64,000 bases of DNA, taken from positions 279,249 through 343,248 of the forward strand of contig JARHVB010000083.1 of assembly GCA_029222685.1 (NCBI GenBank), read 5' to 3'. The position numbers were made by a program, and so were the translations under genes. This DNA comes from Terripilifer ovatus. Lineage in GTDB: Bacteria; Pseudomonadota; Alphaproteobacteria; Rhizobiales; Beijerinckiaceae. The notes beneath the pieces are model-generated. The model saw only the letters and a list, made by a program, of their open reading frames with translations. It was not told where the DNA came from and did no database searches. Positions 17,576 through 26,577 of this stretch are shown here, piece by piece. How positions within the stretch are numbered: the stretch's first letter is position 1; every line of letters starts with the position of its first letter.

Positions 17576-18589
17576 TCAGCGCTGAGGCGTCCACCAGTAA
17601 AATCCGTTGGCTGTGCCGGTGCCGGCATTCGAACGGTAGCAAGGCACGTAATCGATCTCGTGCATTTCCGCCCTGTCGCTGCCGAGCACGCCGGCAAGCG
17701 AAATCCACGACTTCAGCTCCGAGGTGCCCGACTGCAGTTCCTCCAGCGGAACCGACGTCAGGAATTCCACATCCCGCTTCCCGAGCGCCGTCACGAATTG
17801 ACGATCGAACTGCTCGTCGATCACGAAGTGGCTCATGCCACCGGAAGCGAACACGGCGACTTTCTTATCCGAAGGCCAGGTGTCGATGGCGTGTCGGACG
17901 ACCTCGCCGAACCGGTAGGCGCGCCTGGCCGAAGGCTGGTTGGGCGAATAGAATGTGTTCTGATAGATCGGCACGTTCGGCACCACCTTGTCGCGCATGA
18001 CCTGCCGGTAAATGTGACCGAAAGCATGGGAGGCGCCGTTGCGGGCGTTCTTCGGCCAGACCTTCGACGCCGCGACGTCGAACTCGTTCTCCATCATCGT
18101 CCTGACGATATGGGCGCCGAGCTCCGGCACGCCGGAATATTCCGTGTAGGCATCCGTCGCATGGCCGTGTTCAGCTTCCGCGACACCCGGCGGAAGGCTG
18201 GCCCTTGCCGCCTCCGATTGCGGATAATTCGGAATCCTGTCGCCATAGAAGATCATGAAGGCGGGATTCAGCTCATCTGTCGCGAAAATCTCGTCCTGGT
18301 CGTTGCCGAGAACCACGGCGATATCGGCGCCGATCTCCTGCCACTTGTCCGCGAGCTGCGCCATCGCGGCCTGGCAGCGCGCATGATACCCGCGCTGCGC
18401 TTCCATGGACGACTTCGCCTCGAGCCCCTCGACGCGGCGCATGTCGACCAGCTCATCGAAACTGTAGAGGCCGCCGCGGAACGGGTGCTTGCGCTCCCTG
18501 TCCGCCTTGACGCGCAACTGCCATTGCTCGACCGTGGTGTGCAACTGCGGCCCGTGCGTCGTCGCCATCGCCAAAACGATTTCTGCCAT
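17576..18589 (-). CDS. LigB-family class III extradiol ring-cleavage dioxygenase
   Basis: This 337-residue protein resembles the catalytic beta chain of protocatechuate 4,5-dioxygenase (LigB). These enzymes hold Fe(II) and open catechol-type rings next to a hydroxyl group. The start MAEIVLAMATTHGP places a histidine at residue 12, the position of an iron ligand in LigB. The segment GNDQDEIFATDELNPAF and the later FASGGMSHFVIDEQFDR, with the catalytic histidine, are family features. No LigA-like small subunit is adjacent, so it may act as a single-chain enzyme such as gallate or homoprotocatechuate-type members. It lies between the hydroxylase gene and the Liv binding-protein gene in one leftward operon. 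The exact substrate cannot be read from sequence. Confidence 0.87.
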   Translation of the reverse strand: MAEIVLAMATTHGPQLHTTVEQWQLRVKADRERKHPFRGGLYSFDELVDMRRVEGLEAKSSMEAQRGYHARCQAAMAQLADKWQEIGADIAVVLGNDQDEIFATDELNPAFMIFYGDRIPNYPQSEAARASLPPGVAEAEHGHATDAYTEYSGVPELGAHIVRTMMENEFDVAASKVWPKNARNGASHAFGHIYRQVMRDKVVPNVPIYQNTFYSPNQPSARRAYRFGEVVRHAIDTWPSDKKVAVFASGGMSHFVIDEQFDRQFVTALGKRDVEFLTSVPLEELQSGTSELKSWISLAGVLGSDRAEMHEIDYVPCYRSNAGTGTANGFYWWTPQR

Positions 18590-18700
18590 CAGGTCTCCGA
18601 TAGGATGTAGCGCCGCGAGATTGAACGGGCGCCCGGCAGATCCGGGCGCACCGCAGGCACCGTGCGGCGAAGGCGCCGCGGTGCCGTCAACCTCGCCTTG

Positions 18701-19936
18701 TCAGGCGCGCAGGTCCGCCTTCGAGATATCCATTCCCATCAGCCCGCCGGCCCAGACATTCGCATAGACCTGCGAATTGTTGGAGACGTGCCCGGTCACT
18801 GCCAGGATGTCGTTGAGATAGCAGCCGAACGGGACGCTTTCGTAGATGCCCGAAGCACCGCAGGCCTTGTAGATTGCGAGGGCAAGCTCCGCGACGCGGA
18901 AGGTCGCCGAACTGGTCTGGTAACGGAACATCTGGCGCTCGTCGAACGGCAGCGTGCCGCCGCCGGCCACAGCCCTCATCAATCGCCCGAGGTTCCTGTA
19001 GCAGTTTCCCTTGACCTCATCGACCATCGCCAGCGCCGTCGCGACGGCATTGGCCGCCACCGGGTCTTCTGAGGCCCGCAGGCCGCGCAATGTCACCCGG
19101 TCGCGCGCGACGTCGCAGAACTGCTCGACCATGCCTTTCAGGGCGCCGAGGGGGACCGGCGACGTGGTGATGCGTCCCAGCACCTGCCAGAACGGGAGCT
19201 GATAAAGAATGCCGGGATTGACGATTTTTCCAGGCGTCTGGCCGGCGTTCACCAGCCTGAATTCGAGCGTCCTGTGCTCGGGAACGAACTGGTCGCGGAT
19301 GACGATGTTATGGCTCCCCGTCCCGCGCATGCCATGCACTTCCCAGTTCTCCTCGATATCGAACTGGGACCGCGCGACCATGAAGGCTCTATAGTCGCCC
19401 GTCTGGATGCGGTTGGTCGTTGCGGTCAGTCCGTCGTCGTAAACCGCGCCACCCACGAGCGCGTAATCGCAGAGATGGACACCGCTCGCGAACTTCCAGA
19501 CGCCGGACAGCTTAAATCCGCCATCGACCCGCTGAACCGGGTTCGGCGCATAGGGCGACGACAGCAGGGCACGAGGATTCCTGCCCCAGACTTCCGTCTG
19601 CGCCTCATCGCAGAAGTGCGAGAGATGGAAAGAGTGGATGCCCAGAACGCCGGTCGCCCAGGCGACGGAAGGGTCGCCTTCCGCAAGCGTCGACATCGTC
19701 TCGAGCCATTCGATAGGACTTGTCTCTCCGCCCCCGAAGCGGCGCGGCTGCAACATCCGGAAGAATCCGCCTTCGTGAAGCAGTTCAGCCGTCTCGTCGA
19801 GGACGCGATTGGTTTGCCATTGCCGGCGCGCTCGCTCGCGCAATACGGGGATGAGCTGCCTGGCCCGCTCGACATAAACCGATTTGCTGAAATCACCCAG
19901 GGCAAAATCGATGATGTTACTCTCTAATGGGATCAT
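18701..19936 (-). CDS. Flavin-dependent monooxygenase of the acyl-CoA dehydrogenase fold (HsaA/HpaH type)
   Basis: The 411-residue chain has the acyl-CoA dehydrogenase-like order of domains: an amino-terminal helical part (ETAELLHEGGFFRMLQPRRF), a middle beta domain (GGFKLSGVWKFASGVHLCDY) and a carboxy-terminal helical bundle. The WKFASG pattern is typical of the two-component group D hydroxylases such as HsaA and 4-hydroxyphenylacetate hydroxylase, which use reduced flavin and oxygen to hydroxylate phenols. A partner flavin reductase is not in the window. The ATG at 19936 is preferred because GGAGG lies 7 bases upstream; an ATG at 19942 is too close to it. It is the first gene of the operon, and its product could feed the LigB-type dioxygenase. 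Confidence 0.82.
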   Translation of the reverse strand: MIPLESNIIDFALGDFSKSVYVERARQLIPVLRERARRQWQTNRVLDETAELLHEGGFFRMLQPRRFGGGETSPIEWLETMSTLAEGDPSVAWATGVLGIHSFHLSHFCDEAQTEVWGRNPRALLSSPYAPNPVQRVDGGFKLSGVWKFASGVHLCDYALVGGAVYDDGLTATTNRIQTGDYRAFMVARSQFDIEENWEVHGMRGTGSHNIVIRDQFVPEHRTLEFRLVNAGQTPGKIVNPGILYQLPFWQVLGRITTSPVPLGALKGMVEQFCDVARDRVTLRGLRASEDPVAANAVATALAMVDEVKGNCYRNLGRLMRAVAGGGTLPFDERQMFRYQTSSATFRVAELALAIYKACGASGIYESVPFGCYLNDILAVTGHVSNNSQVYANVWAGGLMGMDISKADLRA

Positions 19937-20264
19937 GATCATTCCTCCCGAATGGATGGCGCATCGCCGCTCACGCCTAACTCGCGAGGAAATGAGTTGA
20001 AAATCGCTGTTTTTACAAACGATTAATTCTCATTCACAGCATGAGCGGCTGGAATGTTCAGCGCGGGGATAGCCGAGACCGGAGCGGCTGCGCACGCCCA
20101 TGCGCGCGGGGGGACATGCGCCGAAACCAGCGGTTCGGCTGCAAGCCTGCTGCACCGCAACCGCGCTTGCCAGCGCTTCGGGGATGGGCCATTTTCGCGC
20201 GGAACGGCCAACTCCCCGTCATCCTCGCGGCAGGCAGCACTGCGCCGTTCGCGTTGGATGGACG
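19937..20264. other. Divergent control region between the hydroxylase operon and its LysR gene
   Basis: This 328-base stretch holds no gene that I can support. The left 100 bases are AT-richer and should hold the operon promoter on the minus strand; no strong -35/-10 pair is seen. A dyad suited to LysR binding lies at 20029-20045. The right 200 bases are GC-rich and show nothing clear. Confidence 0.5.
20029..20045. promoter_or_regulatory. Candidate LysR operator (CTCAT-N7-ATGAG)
   Basis: CTCAT (20029-20033) and ATGAG (20041-20045) form an inverted repeat that contains the T-N11-A pattern of LysR sites. It lies about 90 bases before the hydroxylase start and 220 before the LysR start. This is a pattern match only. 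Confidence 0.4.
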
Positions 20265-21176
20265 ATGGCCGACTTTCACTTCCCGGACCGGAGATTGTTG
20301 CCGCCGATTGCAGCGTTGCGTGCATTCGATGCCGCCGCGCGGCTCGGGAGCTTCACGATCGCTGCCGAAGAGCTCGGCGTGACCCAGGGCGCGGTCAGCA
20401 GGCAGATCAGGCTGCTCGAGGATTTGCTGCAGGTCACCCTGTTCGATCGGTCGCATCATCGGGTCGTGCCGACCGATGCCGGGCGGCACTATGCAAGGCA
20501 TGTGTACGCCATCCTCAGCCGATTGATGGTGGCGAGCAACAGTACGGCAGCCTTCAGCAAAGCGAGCCACAAGCTGCACATCGGCATCATTCCTACGATG
20601 GGCTCGCGATGGATCATCCCCCGCCTCACCGAATTCCTGGCGAAGCATCCCGACATCGAGCTGCGCTTCAAGGCCATCAACCCGGAGATGACGCTTGACG
20701 AAGATCAGCTCGACGGCGCCCTCATCGTCGGACGCGGCATGTGGAAGAACACGATCTCGCACCGGCTTACGAGCGAGGATCTCATTCCGGTCGCATCTCC
20801 GCGTTGGATCGAACGCTTCGAGGTCAAGCAGCCGCAGGATCTGATCGGCCCTCCTCTCTTGACCCATACGCCCAGGCCGGATCTCTGGCTGCGCTGGTTC
20901 GAAAAGAACGGCATCGAGGCGGACGTTCTCGTCTCCTCGACGCTCGCACTGGAACAGATCACCATGCTGCTGGAAGCTGCACTGGCAGACCTGGGCGCGG
21001 CCCTGCTGCCCAGGCTTCTGATCCGTCGCGAACTGGAGAACGGAGAACTCGTCGCCCTGTCTGGCGATGCCCTGCAGGTGAACGAAGGATTCTTCTTCGT
21101 CTACGCCGATCATCGGGAGGCATATGCACCGCTGGCGGCCTTTCGAGACTGGCTCTCGAGCGTATTCGAAACCTGA
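20265..21176 (+). CDS. LysR-family transcriptional regulator (GcvA-like), divergent from the hydroxylase-dioxygenase-Liv operon
   Basis: The 303-residue protein has an amino-terminal winged helix with ALRAFDAAARLGSFTIAAEE followed by LGVTQGAVSRQIRLLE, the recognition helix. A type II periplasmic-like effector domain follows (GIIPTMGSRWIIPRLTEFLA). The PPIAALRAFDAAARLGSF start is characteristic of GcvA-type members. The start at 20265 is chosen from this alignment; the frame is open further upstream. The gene faces away from the aromatic operon at 19936, so it is most likely the activator of that operon and probably responds to its substrate. Confidence 0.88.
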   Translation: MADFHFPDRRLLPPIAALRAFDAAARLGSFTIAAEELGVTQGAVSRQIRLLEDLLQVTLFDRSHHRVVPTDAGRHYARHVYAILSRLMVASNSTAAFSKASHKLHIGIIPTMGSRWIIPRLTEFLAKHPDIELRFKAINPEMTLDEDQLDGALIVGRGMWKNTISHRLTSEDLIPVASPRWIERFEVKQPQDLIGPPLLTHTPRPDLWLRWFEKNGIEADVLVSSTLALEQITMLLEAALADLGAALLPRLLIRRELENGELVALSGDALQVNEGFFFVYADHREAYAPLAAFRDWLSSVFET

Positions 21177-21448
21177 TTCATCGCCGTCGTAGATCGGCAC
21201 ATGATCGATCGCCAAGCCCGCAACGACCGCTTCCGCGACAGAGAGGGTAGCGATTCCCGGAGCCGCGCCAGCGAAGGCTGTGCGCCGGGCAAAAGCGGAG
21301 GGGAGACCACCCGTCCCATTACGTTCCAAACCGGAACAAATGAGTTGCCGGGAAACGGCCTAGTGCAGGGCGTGCCGCGCATGAGACTATGCGCCAGCTT
21401 CGGCGATTGACGCGACATGCCGGGCATAAGAACCCGGGAGGACGACGG

Positions 21449-22480
21449 ATGCCGCCAGCCTTGCTCGCAAGAACCACTATTGTGATCTCTCTGCTGCTGG
21501 GCGCGCTGCCGTGCCACAGCCAGGAGGACGTTGCCGCTTTCTACCACGGCAAGACGCTCGAAATGCTGGTGCCCACGACGGCCGGCAACGACTTCGACCT
21601 GCGGGCCAGATTGCTCGTGCGCTTCATGCCCGACCACATCCCAGGCCACCCGACGTTCATTACCCGCAACATGCCCGGCGGCGGGGGCATCGTCGCCATG
21701 AACCATATGGCCTCGCGCGTCCCCCGCGATGGGACTACCTTGCACATCATGTTTCCAAGCGTCGGCGCGCTGCAAGCCATCGGCACGCCGGAGATCAATT
21801 TCGATCTTCGCCAGTTTCGCTTCATCGGCAACACCAGCACAAGCCCCAATGTCATGACCGTCTGGCATACGTCGGGCATCAAGACGCTCGAGGATATGAA
21901 GACCAAGGAGGTCGTGCTGGGGTCGACAGCAGGCGACAGCGGCGTCTACTACGCCCGCGTGCTCAACGACTTGATCGGCACCAAGATCCGCCTCGTCTCC
22001 GGCTATGCCGGCGGCGGCCAAGTCAACCTGGCGATGGAGCGAGAGGAGGTGCAGGGCCGGGCCACCAACTCCTGGGCGGCGTGGAAGACGACCAAGCCCG
22101 ACTGGATCACTGACGGCAAGATGCTCACCGTCCTTCAGGTCGGCCTGACCCGTCATCCCGACCTGAAGGATGTGCCCCTCCTCATCGAACTTGCGGCCAA
22201 CGACAACGACCGCAAGCTGCTCGAATTCCTGTCCGCCAGCGTCGCCATCTCGCGCGCTGTCGTGACGACTCCTGACGTGCCCGCCGCGCGCCTGGCGGCG
22301 CTCCGCAAGGCCTTCGATCAAACCGTTGCCTCGCCGGCATTTCTCGACGAGGCGCACAGGATCAATCTCGACATCAGCCCATTGAGCGGAGAACAGGCGC
22401 AGGCCGTGTCGGACGGCATCGTCAATGCCCCGCCCGACGTGGTCGCGCGCGCCAGGACGATCATGCTGGGCACAAAATAG
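21449..22480 (+). CDS. Bug/TctC-family tripartite tricarboxylate transporter binding protein (orphan)
   Basis: The 343-residue precursor has a Sec signal peptide (MPPALLARTTIVISLLLGAL, cleaved near CHSQ). The mature protein has the Bug-family beginning, YHGKTLEMLVPTTAGNDFDL, then ITRNMPGGGGIVAMNHMA, where a carboxylate ligand is normally held by backbone amides. Bug proteins capture organic acids in the periplasm. No TctA or TctB partner is in the window. The start at 21449 follows a GGGAGGA site. The gene lies between two LysR genes and could serve either the Liv operon's or the ferulate-like pathway. Confidence 0.87.
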   Translation: MPPALLARTTIVISLLLGALPCHSQEDVAAFYHGKTLEMLVPTTAGNDFDLRARLLVRFMPDHIPGHPTFITRNMPGGGGIVAMNHMASRVPRDGTTLHIMFPSVGALQAIGTPEINFDLRQFRFIGNTSTSPNVMTVWHTSGIKTLEDMKTKEVVLGSTAGDSGVYYARVLNDLIGTKIRLVSGYAGGGQVNLAMEREEVQGRATNSWAAWKTTKPDWITDGKMLTVLQVGLTRHPDLKDVPLLIELAANDNDRKLLEFLSASVAISRAVVTTPDVPAARLAALRKAFDQTVASPAFLDEAHRINLDISPLSGEQAQAVSDGIVNAPPDVVARARTIMLGTK

Positions 22481-22488
22481 CGATAGGC

Positions 22489-23430
22489 CTATTTGCCCAT
22501 TCTGCCGATGGTTTTTGGTATCTCGCTCTTCAGATAATCGACGAAAGCCTGCGTGCGGCTCGATTGCGATCGTGCGCCCGAATAAGCCGAAATCACCTGC
22601 CCCCATGCGAGGAGATTGTCGAAGATGACGACCATGGAGCGCTTCTTGATGTGCTCAAGGGCAACGTAATCGGGCACACGTCCGATGCCGAGCCCCGCGA
22701 CGACCGCCTGCTCCAGAGCGACGGCATTGTTGGTGGCGAGCATGCCATCGACTTTGACGGTATTGACCGTGCCGTTGGTCTTCTGGAAGCGCCACAGACG
22801 CGCCGCCCGCTGCCGCTCATGAATCAGGCAATTGTGCTCCTTCAGGTCTTCGGGCCGTTTCGGCCTGCCCTTCTTGTCGAGATAGCTGCGTGATGCACAG
22901 ACGAGATAGGACACCTCGTGCAAGTGCTCGCAATGCACGCTCTTGCCGCGCCGGTCGCCGCGATTGCTGATGGTGACAAGAATATCGACGTTGCGCGGCA
23001 TCACGCCTGTCGGCACTTCGCCGATCGTCAGGTCGACCGACACTGTTTCATGGCGTTGCATGAAGCTCACGGTCAGGGGCGCGATCAGGCGCTGTCCGAC
23101 GCCTGAGGTCGCAAGCACGCGCAGCCGGCCGCTCAACTGCGTGTTGCGGCCCCGCGCCTCCTCGGCCGCCGTGTCGAGTTCACTCATCACGGTGCCGCAG
23201 CGTTCGGCATAGGTGCTTCCGGCCTCGGTCAGGGCCAGACGCCGCGTCGTGCGCGTCAACAGACGGACACCGAGACTCTCCTCAAGCTGGGCTACATGCT
23301 TGCTGACAGCGGACGCCGACAGGGCAAGCTCGGTCCCTGCCGAGGTGAAAGAGCCGGTCTCGACCACTTTCAGGAAAGCCGCGATCTGATTGAGATTCAG
23401 ACCGGAGCGGTCTACCCGCCTGTTCGCCAT
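22489..23430 (-). CDS. LysR-family transcriptional regulator, divergent from the ferBA-like operon
   Basis: This 313-residue regulator begins with a short basic arm and then LNLNQIAAFLKVVETGSFTS, followed by the recognition helix LSASAVSKHVAQLEESLG and the linker helix. The effector domain carries a segment (VDLTIGEVPTGVMPRNVDIL) typical of the type that includes AaeR/DsdC-like members. The start at 23430 has a GGAGAAGGA site; the open frame extends 41 codons upstream without one. It is divergent from the hydratase-lyase gene at 23608, with 177 bases between, so it most likely controls that operon. Known ferBA operons use a MarR-type FerC repressor instead, so the regulator type differs. Confidence 0.87.
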   Translation of the reverse strand: MANRRVDRSGLNLNQIAAFLKVVETGSFTSAGTELALSASAVSKHVAQLEESLGVRLLTRTTRRLALTEAGSTYAERCGTVMSELDTAAEEARGRNTQLSGRLRVLATSGVGQRLIAPLTVSFMQRHETVSVDLTIGEVPTGVMPRNVDILVTISNRGDRRGKSVHCEHLHEVSYLVCASRSYLDKKGRPKRPEDLKEHNCLIHERQRAARLWRFQKTNGTVNTVKVDGMLATNNAVALEQAVVAGLGIGRVPDYVALEHIKKRSMVVIFDNLLAWGQVISAYSGARSQSSRTQAFVDYLKSEIPKTIGRMGK

Positions 23431-23607
23431 TCCTTCTCCAATGGAAAAAGTAAGATGCAGATTATGTGTATAGATCAGCGCAATGAGAGAGGCTAGCATG
23501 TTTGAAAATGGACTGTGGCTGCGACGCTGCGGTGCAAAACAACGGCCGCCCACCCCTGCGGGACAAAGCGGCCTTCATCCGGGATCAGGAAACCAGGGAT
23601 CAGAAAC

Positions 23608-24435
23608 ATGGCCGACAAGACCTACGAGAACATCAAAATCACCCGCGAAGGCGGCATCACCTTTCTTTCGCTGAACCGGCCCGACAAGCGCAATGCCATG
23701 AGCCCGGCCTTGCATTACGACGTCGAGGATGCATTGACGTGGCTGGCGCGCGATGCCGAAACCAAGGTTCTTGTGCTCACCGGCGAAGGCGAAGCCTGGT
23801 GCGCCGGGCAGGATCTGAAACTCTATTTCCGCGAGACCGCCAACAATCCCGATGAGCGCGCGCGCTCCAATACCGCCAGCCATCACTGGCGCTGGGAATT
23901 GCTGTCGCGCTTCCCGAAGCCGACCATCGCCATGGTCAACGGCTATTGCTTCGGCGGCGCGTTCACGCAGTTGCATGCGGTTGATTTCGTCATCACCGCA
24001 GAGGACGCGATCTATGGCCTGTCGGAAGTCAATTGGGGCATCATCCCGGGAGGCATCGTCAGCTGGAACATGGTGCAGATGATGCTGCCGCGCCATGCGC
24101 TCTACTATGCCGCGACCGGCGAGCCGTTCGACGGCAAGCGCGCCGTGGAGCTGGGCATCGCCAACTTCGCCTATCCGAAGGAGCAACTGCGCGCGGAGAC
24201 GGTGAAGATGGCTCAGAAGCTCATGAACCTGAATCCCAACGTCCTGCGCTTCACCAAGGAAGCGGTCCGTTCGGTTGCCGACATGACCGCCGAGCAGGCG
24301 CGCGATTATCTCGGCGCCAAGCAGGACTCGCTGGCGCGCAACGACAAGGAGATCGCCGACAAGCGCGGCATGAAACAGTTCCTCGACGAGAAGAGCTATC
24401 GCCCGGGCCTTGGCCCCTACCCGCGCGGCGAATAA
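23608..24435 (+). CDS. p-Hydroxycinnamoyl-CoA hydratase/lyase-like enzyme (FerB/Ech type)
   Basis: This crotonase-fold protein of 275 residues resembles the enzymes that hydrate feruloyl- or coumaroyl-CoA and split off acetyl-CoA, leaving vanillin or 4-hydroxybenzaldehyde. Family hallmarks are LNRPDKRNAMSPALHYDVED, AGQDLKLYFRE, KPTIAMVNGYCFGG, YGLSEVNWGIIPGG with the catalytic glutamate (Glu140), and the ending MKQFLDEKSYRPGLGPY. The closing segment is specific to hydratase-lyases rather than to general enoyl-CoA hydratases. By an alignment made from memory, Met70 and Ser123 of the Pseudomonas enzyme are Gln68 and Thr120 here, so the substrate may differ. The CoA ligase gene follows after 6 bases. 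Confidence 0.8.
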   Translation: MADKTYENIKITREGGITFLSLNRPDKRNAMSPALHYDVEDALTWLARDAETKVLVLTGEGEAWCAGQDLKLYFRETANNPDERARSNTASHHWRWELLSRFPKPTIAMVNGYCFGGAFTQLHAVDFVITAEDAIYGLSEVNWGIIPGGIVSWNMVQMMLPRHALYYAATGEPFDGKRAVELGIANFAYPKEQLRAETVKMAQKLMNLNPNVLRFTKEAVRSVADMTAEQARDYLGAKQDSLARNDKEIADKRGMKQFLDEKSYRPGLGPYPRGE

Positions 24436-24441
24436 ATCCAG

Positions 24442-26577
24442 ATGAGCGTTCCAGATAACATCGATGCGCTGCTGGCGCCGCGCAACATCGTCCTGGTTGG
24501 CGCGTCGGACCGCAACTGGTCTCTGCGGGTGCATGAGAACCTGCAGCGATTTGCCTTCGGCGGGCCTGTCTACCTGGTCAATCCAAATCGCGACCGGTTG
24601 TGGGACAAGCCCTGTTATCGGACGCTCGCCGACCTGCCGGAGGCACCGGATCACCTGGCGCTGTTCGTGCCGGCGGAGCAGACACTCGACATTCTGGACG
24701 ACGCGCGCGGCGCCCGCAGCGCAAGTCTTTATGCGGCCGGCTTCGGCGAAGGCGGCGAGACGCACGGGCTCGAACGTGCGGCGCGGCTGAGAGGAATCCT
24801 GTCGCGTACGCGCATTGCCGCCGTCGGTCCCAATTGCATGGGGCTCGCCGTCGGCCGGTCGCGCCTGAGCACGATCCCCGACGAACAGCTCTCCGCGCTC
24901 AAGCCCGGCCCGGTGGCGGTGCTGACCCAAAGCGGCATGCTGGCGCAGACCTTGAGCCGCGGTGTCGAGAGCACGGGCCATTCCCTGGCCTATCTCATCT
25001 CCTGCGGCAATCAGATCGGCCTCACATTCGCGGATTATATCGATCGGCTGGCCGAGGATAACGACCTGCGCGTGGTCGCCTGTTATGCCGAGGCCGTTCC
25101 GGATGCGGAGCGTTTCTTCGCGGCAGCCCGCAAGGCGAAGCGCAACGGCAAGACGGTGGTTCTCGTCAAGATCGGCGGCTCCAAGGCCGCACGCCAGGCG
25201 GCGCTTGCCCACACCGGCGCCATGGCCGGCGGCCATGCGGCCTTCGATGCGCTGGCGCAGGAGGCCGGCGTCGTGCGGGTCGACTCGCTGGAAGATCTGG
25301 TCGAGGCCGTTGCGCTCCTGGCGCGTGCGCCAAGGCCGCGCGGCAAGCGAGTGGCGGCGCTCACCAATTCCGGCGCCATCAAATCGCTTCTGACCGAAGC
25401 GGCGGACGCCGCCGGCGTCGTGTTTCCGACGCTCAGCGAGACGACGCACGGCAGGCTTCTGGCGGCGATCCCCGACGCCACCCCCGCTTCGATCTACGAC
25501 ACCAAGAAGACGATTTCGACAGACCAGTATCTGGCAGGCGTCCGTGCGCTGCATGATGATCCCAATGTCGACGCGGTGCTGGTGGCCGAAGAACTGCCGC
25601 GCGCCGCGGGCATCGACCGGAAGATCAACAACCTGCGCGCGCTGGATAAATGGATCGCGACCGAAGCGGTCAAGCCGGTGGCGATCTTCTCGCCGATCAC
25701 CTTGAGCGAATCCGCCTATATGCACGAGATCCGGGCCGAACTGACTGGAACGCCGTGGCTGCGCGATCTGTCCAAGAGCCTGCGTGTCGTTGCCCGCACC
25801 GCCATGCATGACCTGCCGGCGCTGCAGCCAGGCAGCATCACGCCCGAGCGGCGCGCAGCGTTGCAGCAGCTGCAGCGGAGCCGCGCCGGTTCGGCCGGTC
25901 CCCAAGCCCTGAGCGAAGCCGCGTCGAAGCAGATCCTTTCCCTTTACGGCGTGACCTTGCCGCCGGAGGAGGTCGTGCCCGGCATCGAGGAGGCCGAACG
26001 TGCTGCAGCGCGCATCGGCTATCCTGTCGTGCTGAAAGCCGTGTCGGCCGATGTGCCACACAAGAGCGATGCCGGCCTGGTCCTGCTGGGCCTGAACGAT
26101 GCCGCGGCCGTGCGCGAGGCCGCTCGCACCATCACGTCGCGATGCGCCGCCATCAACGCCAGGCTCGAAGGCCTGCTGGTCGCCAGGCAGATGTCGGGCG
26201 GCGTGGAAATGGCTGCCGGCATTCACCGCGATCCGGAAATGGGTCCTGTGATCATGGTCAGTCTCGGCGGCGTCTGGCTCGAGGTCTTCGCGGATTCCGC
26301 CTTCGGGCCGCCGGGGCTCGACCTGGTGCGGGCTAAGACGATGATCGCCAGCCTCAAGGCCTCGCAACTGCTTGCGGGCTACAGAGGCGCGCCTGCCTGC
26401 GATGTCGATGCGCTTGCCGGCATTCTCGTCGGTCTTGGCCAGATGGCGCTGGACTTCGGCGACGCGCTCGACTCCGTCGACGTCAACCCGATCCTGGTGC
26501 GGCCCGAAGGCGCCTACGCGCTCGACGGGCTTGTTGTCCTCGGCAGTAACAAAACGGCAAGGGAGGCCGCACAATGA
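24442..26577 (+). CDS. NDP-forming acyl-CoA synthetase, fused alpha/beta type (FerA-like)
   Basis: The 711-residue chain has a CoA-binding Rossmann domain (NIDALLAPRNIVLVGASDRN at the start), a flavodoxin-like succinyl-CoA ligase domain with LTQSGMLAQTL, the phosphorylated histidine in LAHTGAMAGGH (His257), and a carboxy-terminal ATP-grasp domain (GYPVVLKAVSADVPHKSDAG). This is the ADP-forming acetyl-CoA synthetase superfamily. Feruloyl-CoA synthetase FerA of Sphingobium is of this type and its gene pairs with the hydratase-lyase ferB. The adjacent FerB-like gene therefore suggests a hydroxycinnamate or related aryl acid as substrate. Other carboxylic acids are possible. It overlaps the next gene by four bases. 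Confidence 0.83.
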   Translation: MSVPDNIDALLAPRNIVLVGASDRNWSLRVHENLQRFAFGGPVYLVNPNRDRLWDKPCYRTLADLPEAPDHLALFVPAEQTLDILDDARGARSASLYAAGFGEGGETHGLERAARLRGILSRTRIAAVGPNCMGLAVGRSRLSTIPDEQLSALKPGPVAVLTQSGMLAQTLSRGVESTGHSLAYLISCGNQIGLTFADYIDRLAEDNDLRVVACYAEAVPDAERFFAAARKAKRNGKTVVLVKIGGSKAARQAALAHTGAMAGGHAAFDALAQEAGVVRVDSLEDLVEAVALLARAPRPRGKRVAALTNSGAIKSLLTEAADAAGVVFPTLSETTHGRLLAAIPDATPASIYDTKKTISTDQYLAGVRALHDDPNVDAVLVAEELPRAAGIDRKINNLRALDKWIATEAVKPVAIFSPITLSESAYMHEIRAELTGTPWLRDLSKSLRVVARTAMHDLPALQPGSITPERRAALQQLQRSRAGSAGPQALSEAASKQILSLYGVTLPPEEVVPGIEEAERAAARIGYPVVLKAVSADVPHKSDAGLVLLGLNDAAAVREAARTITSRCAAINARLEGLLVARQMSGGVEMAAGIHRDPEMGPVIMVSLGGVWLEVFADSAFGPPGLDLVRAKTMIASLKASQLLAGYRGAPACDVDALAGILVGLGQMALDFGDALDSVDVNPILVRPEGAYALDGLVVLGSNKTAREAAQ

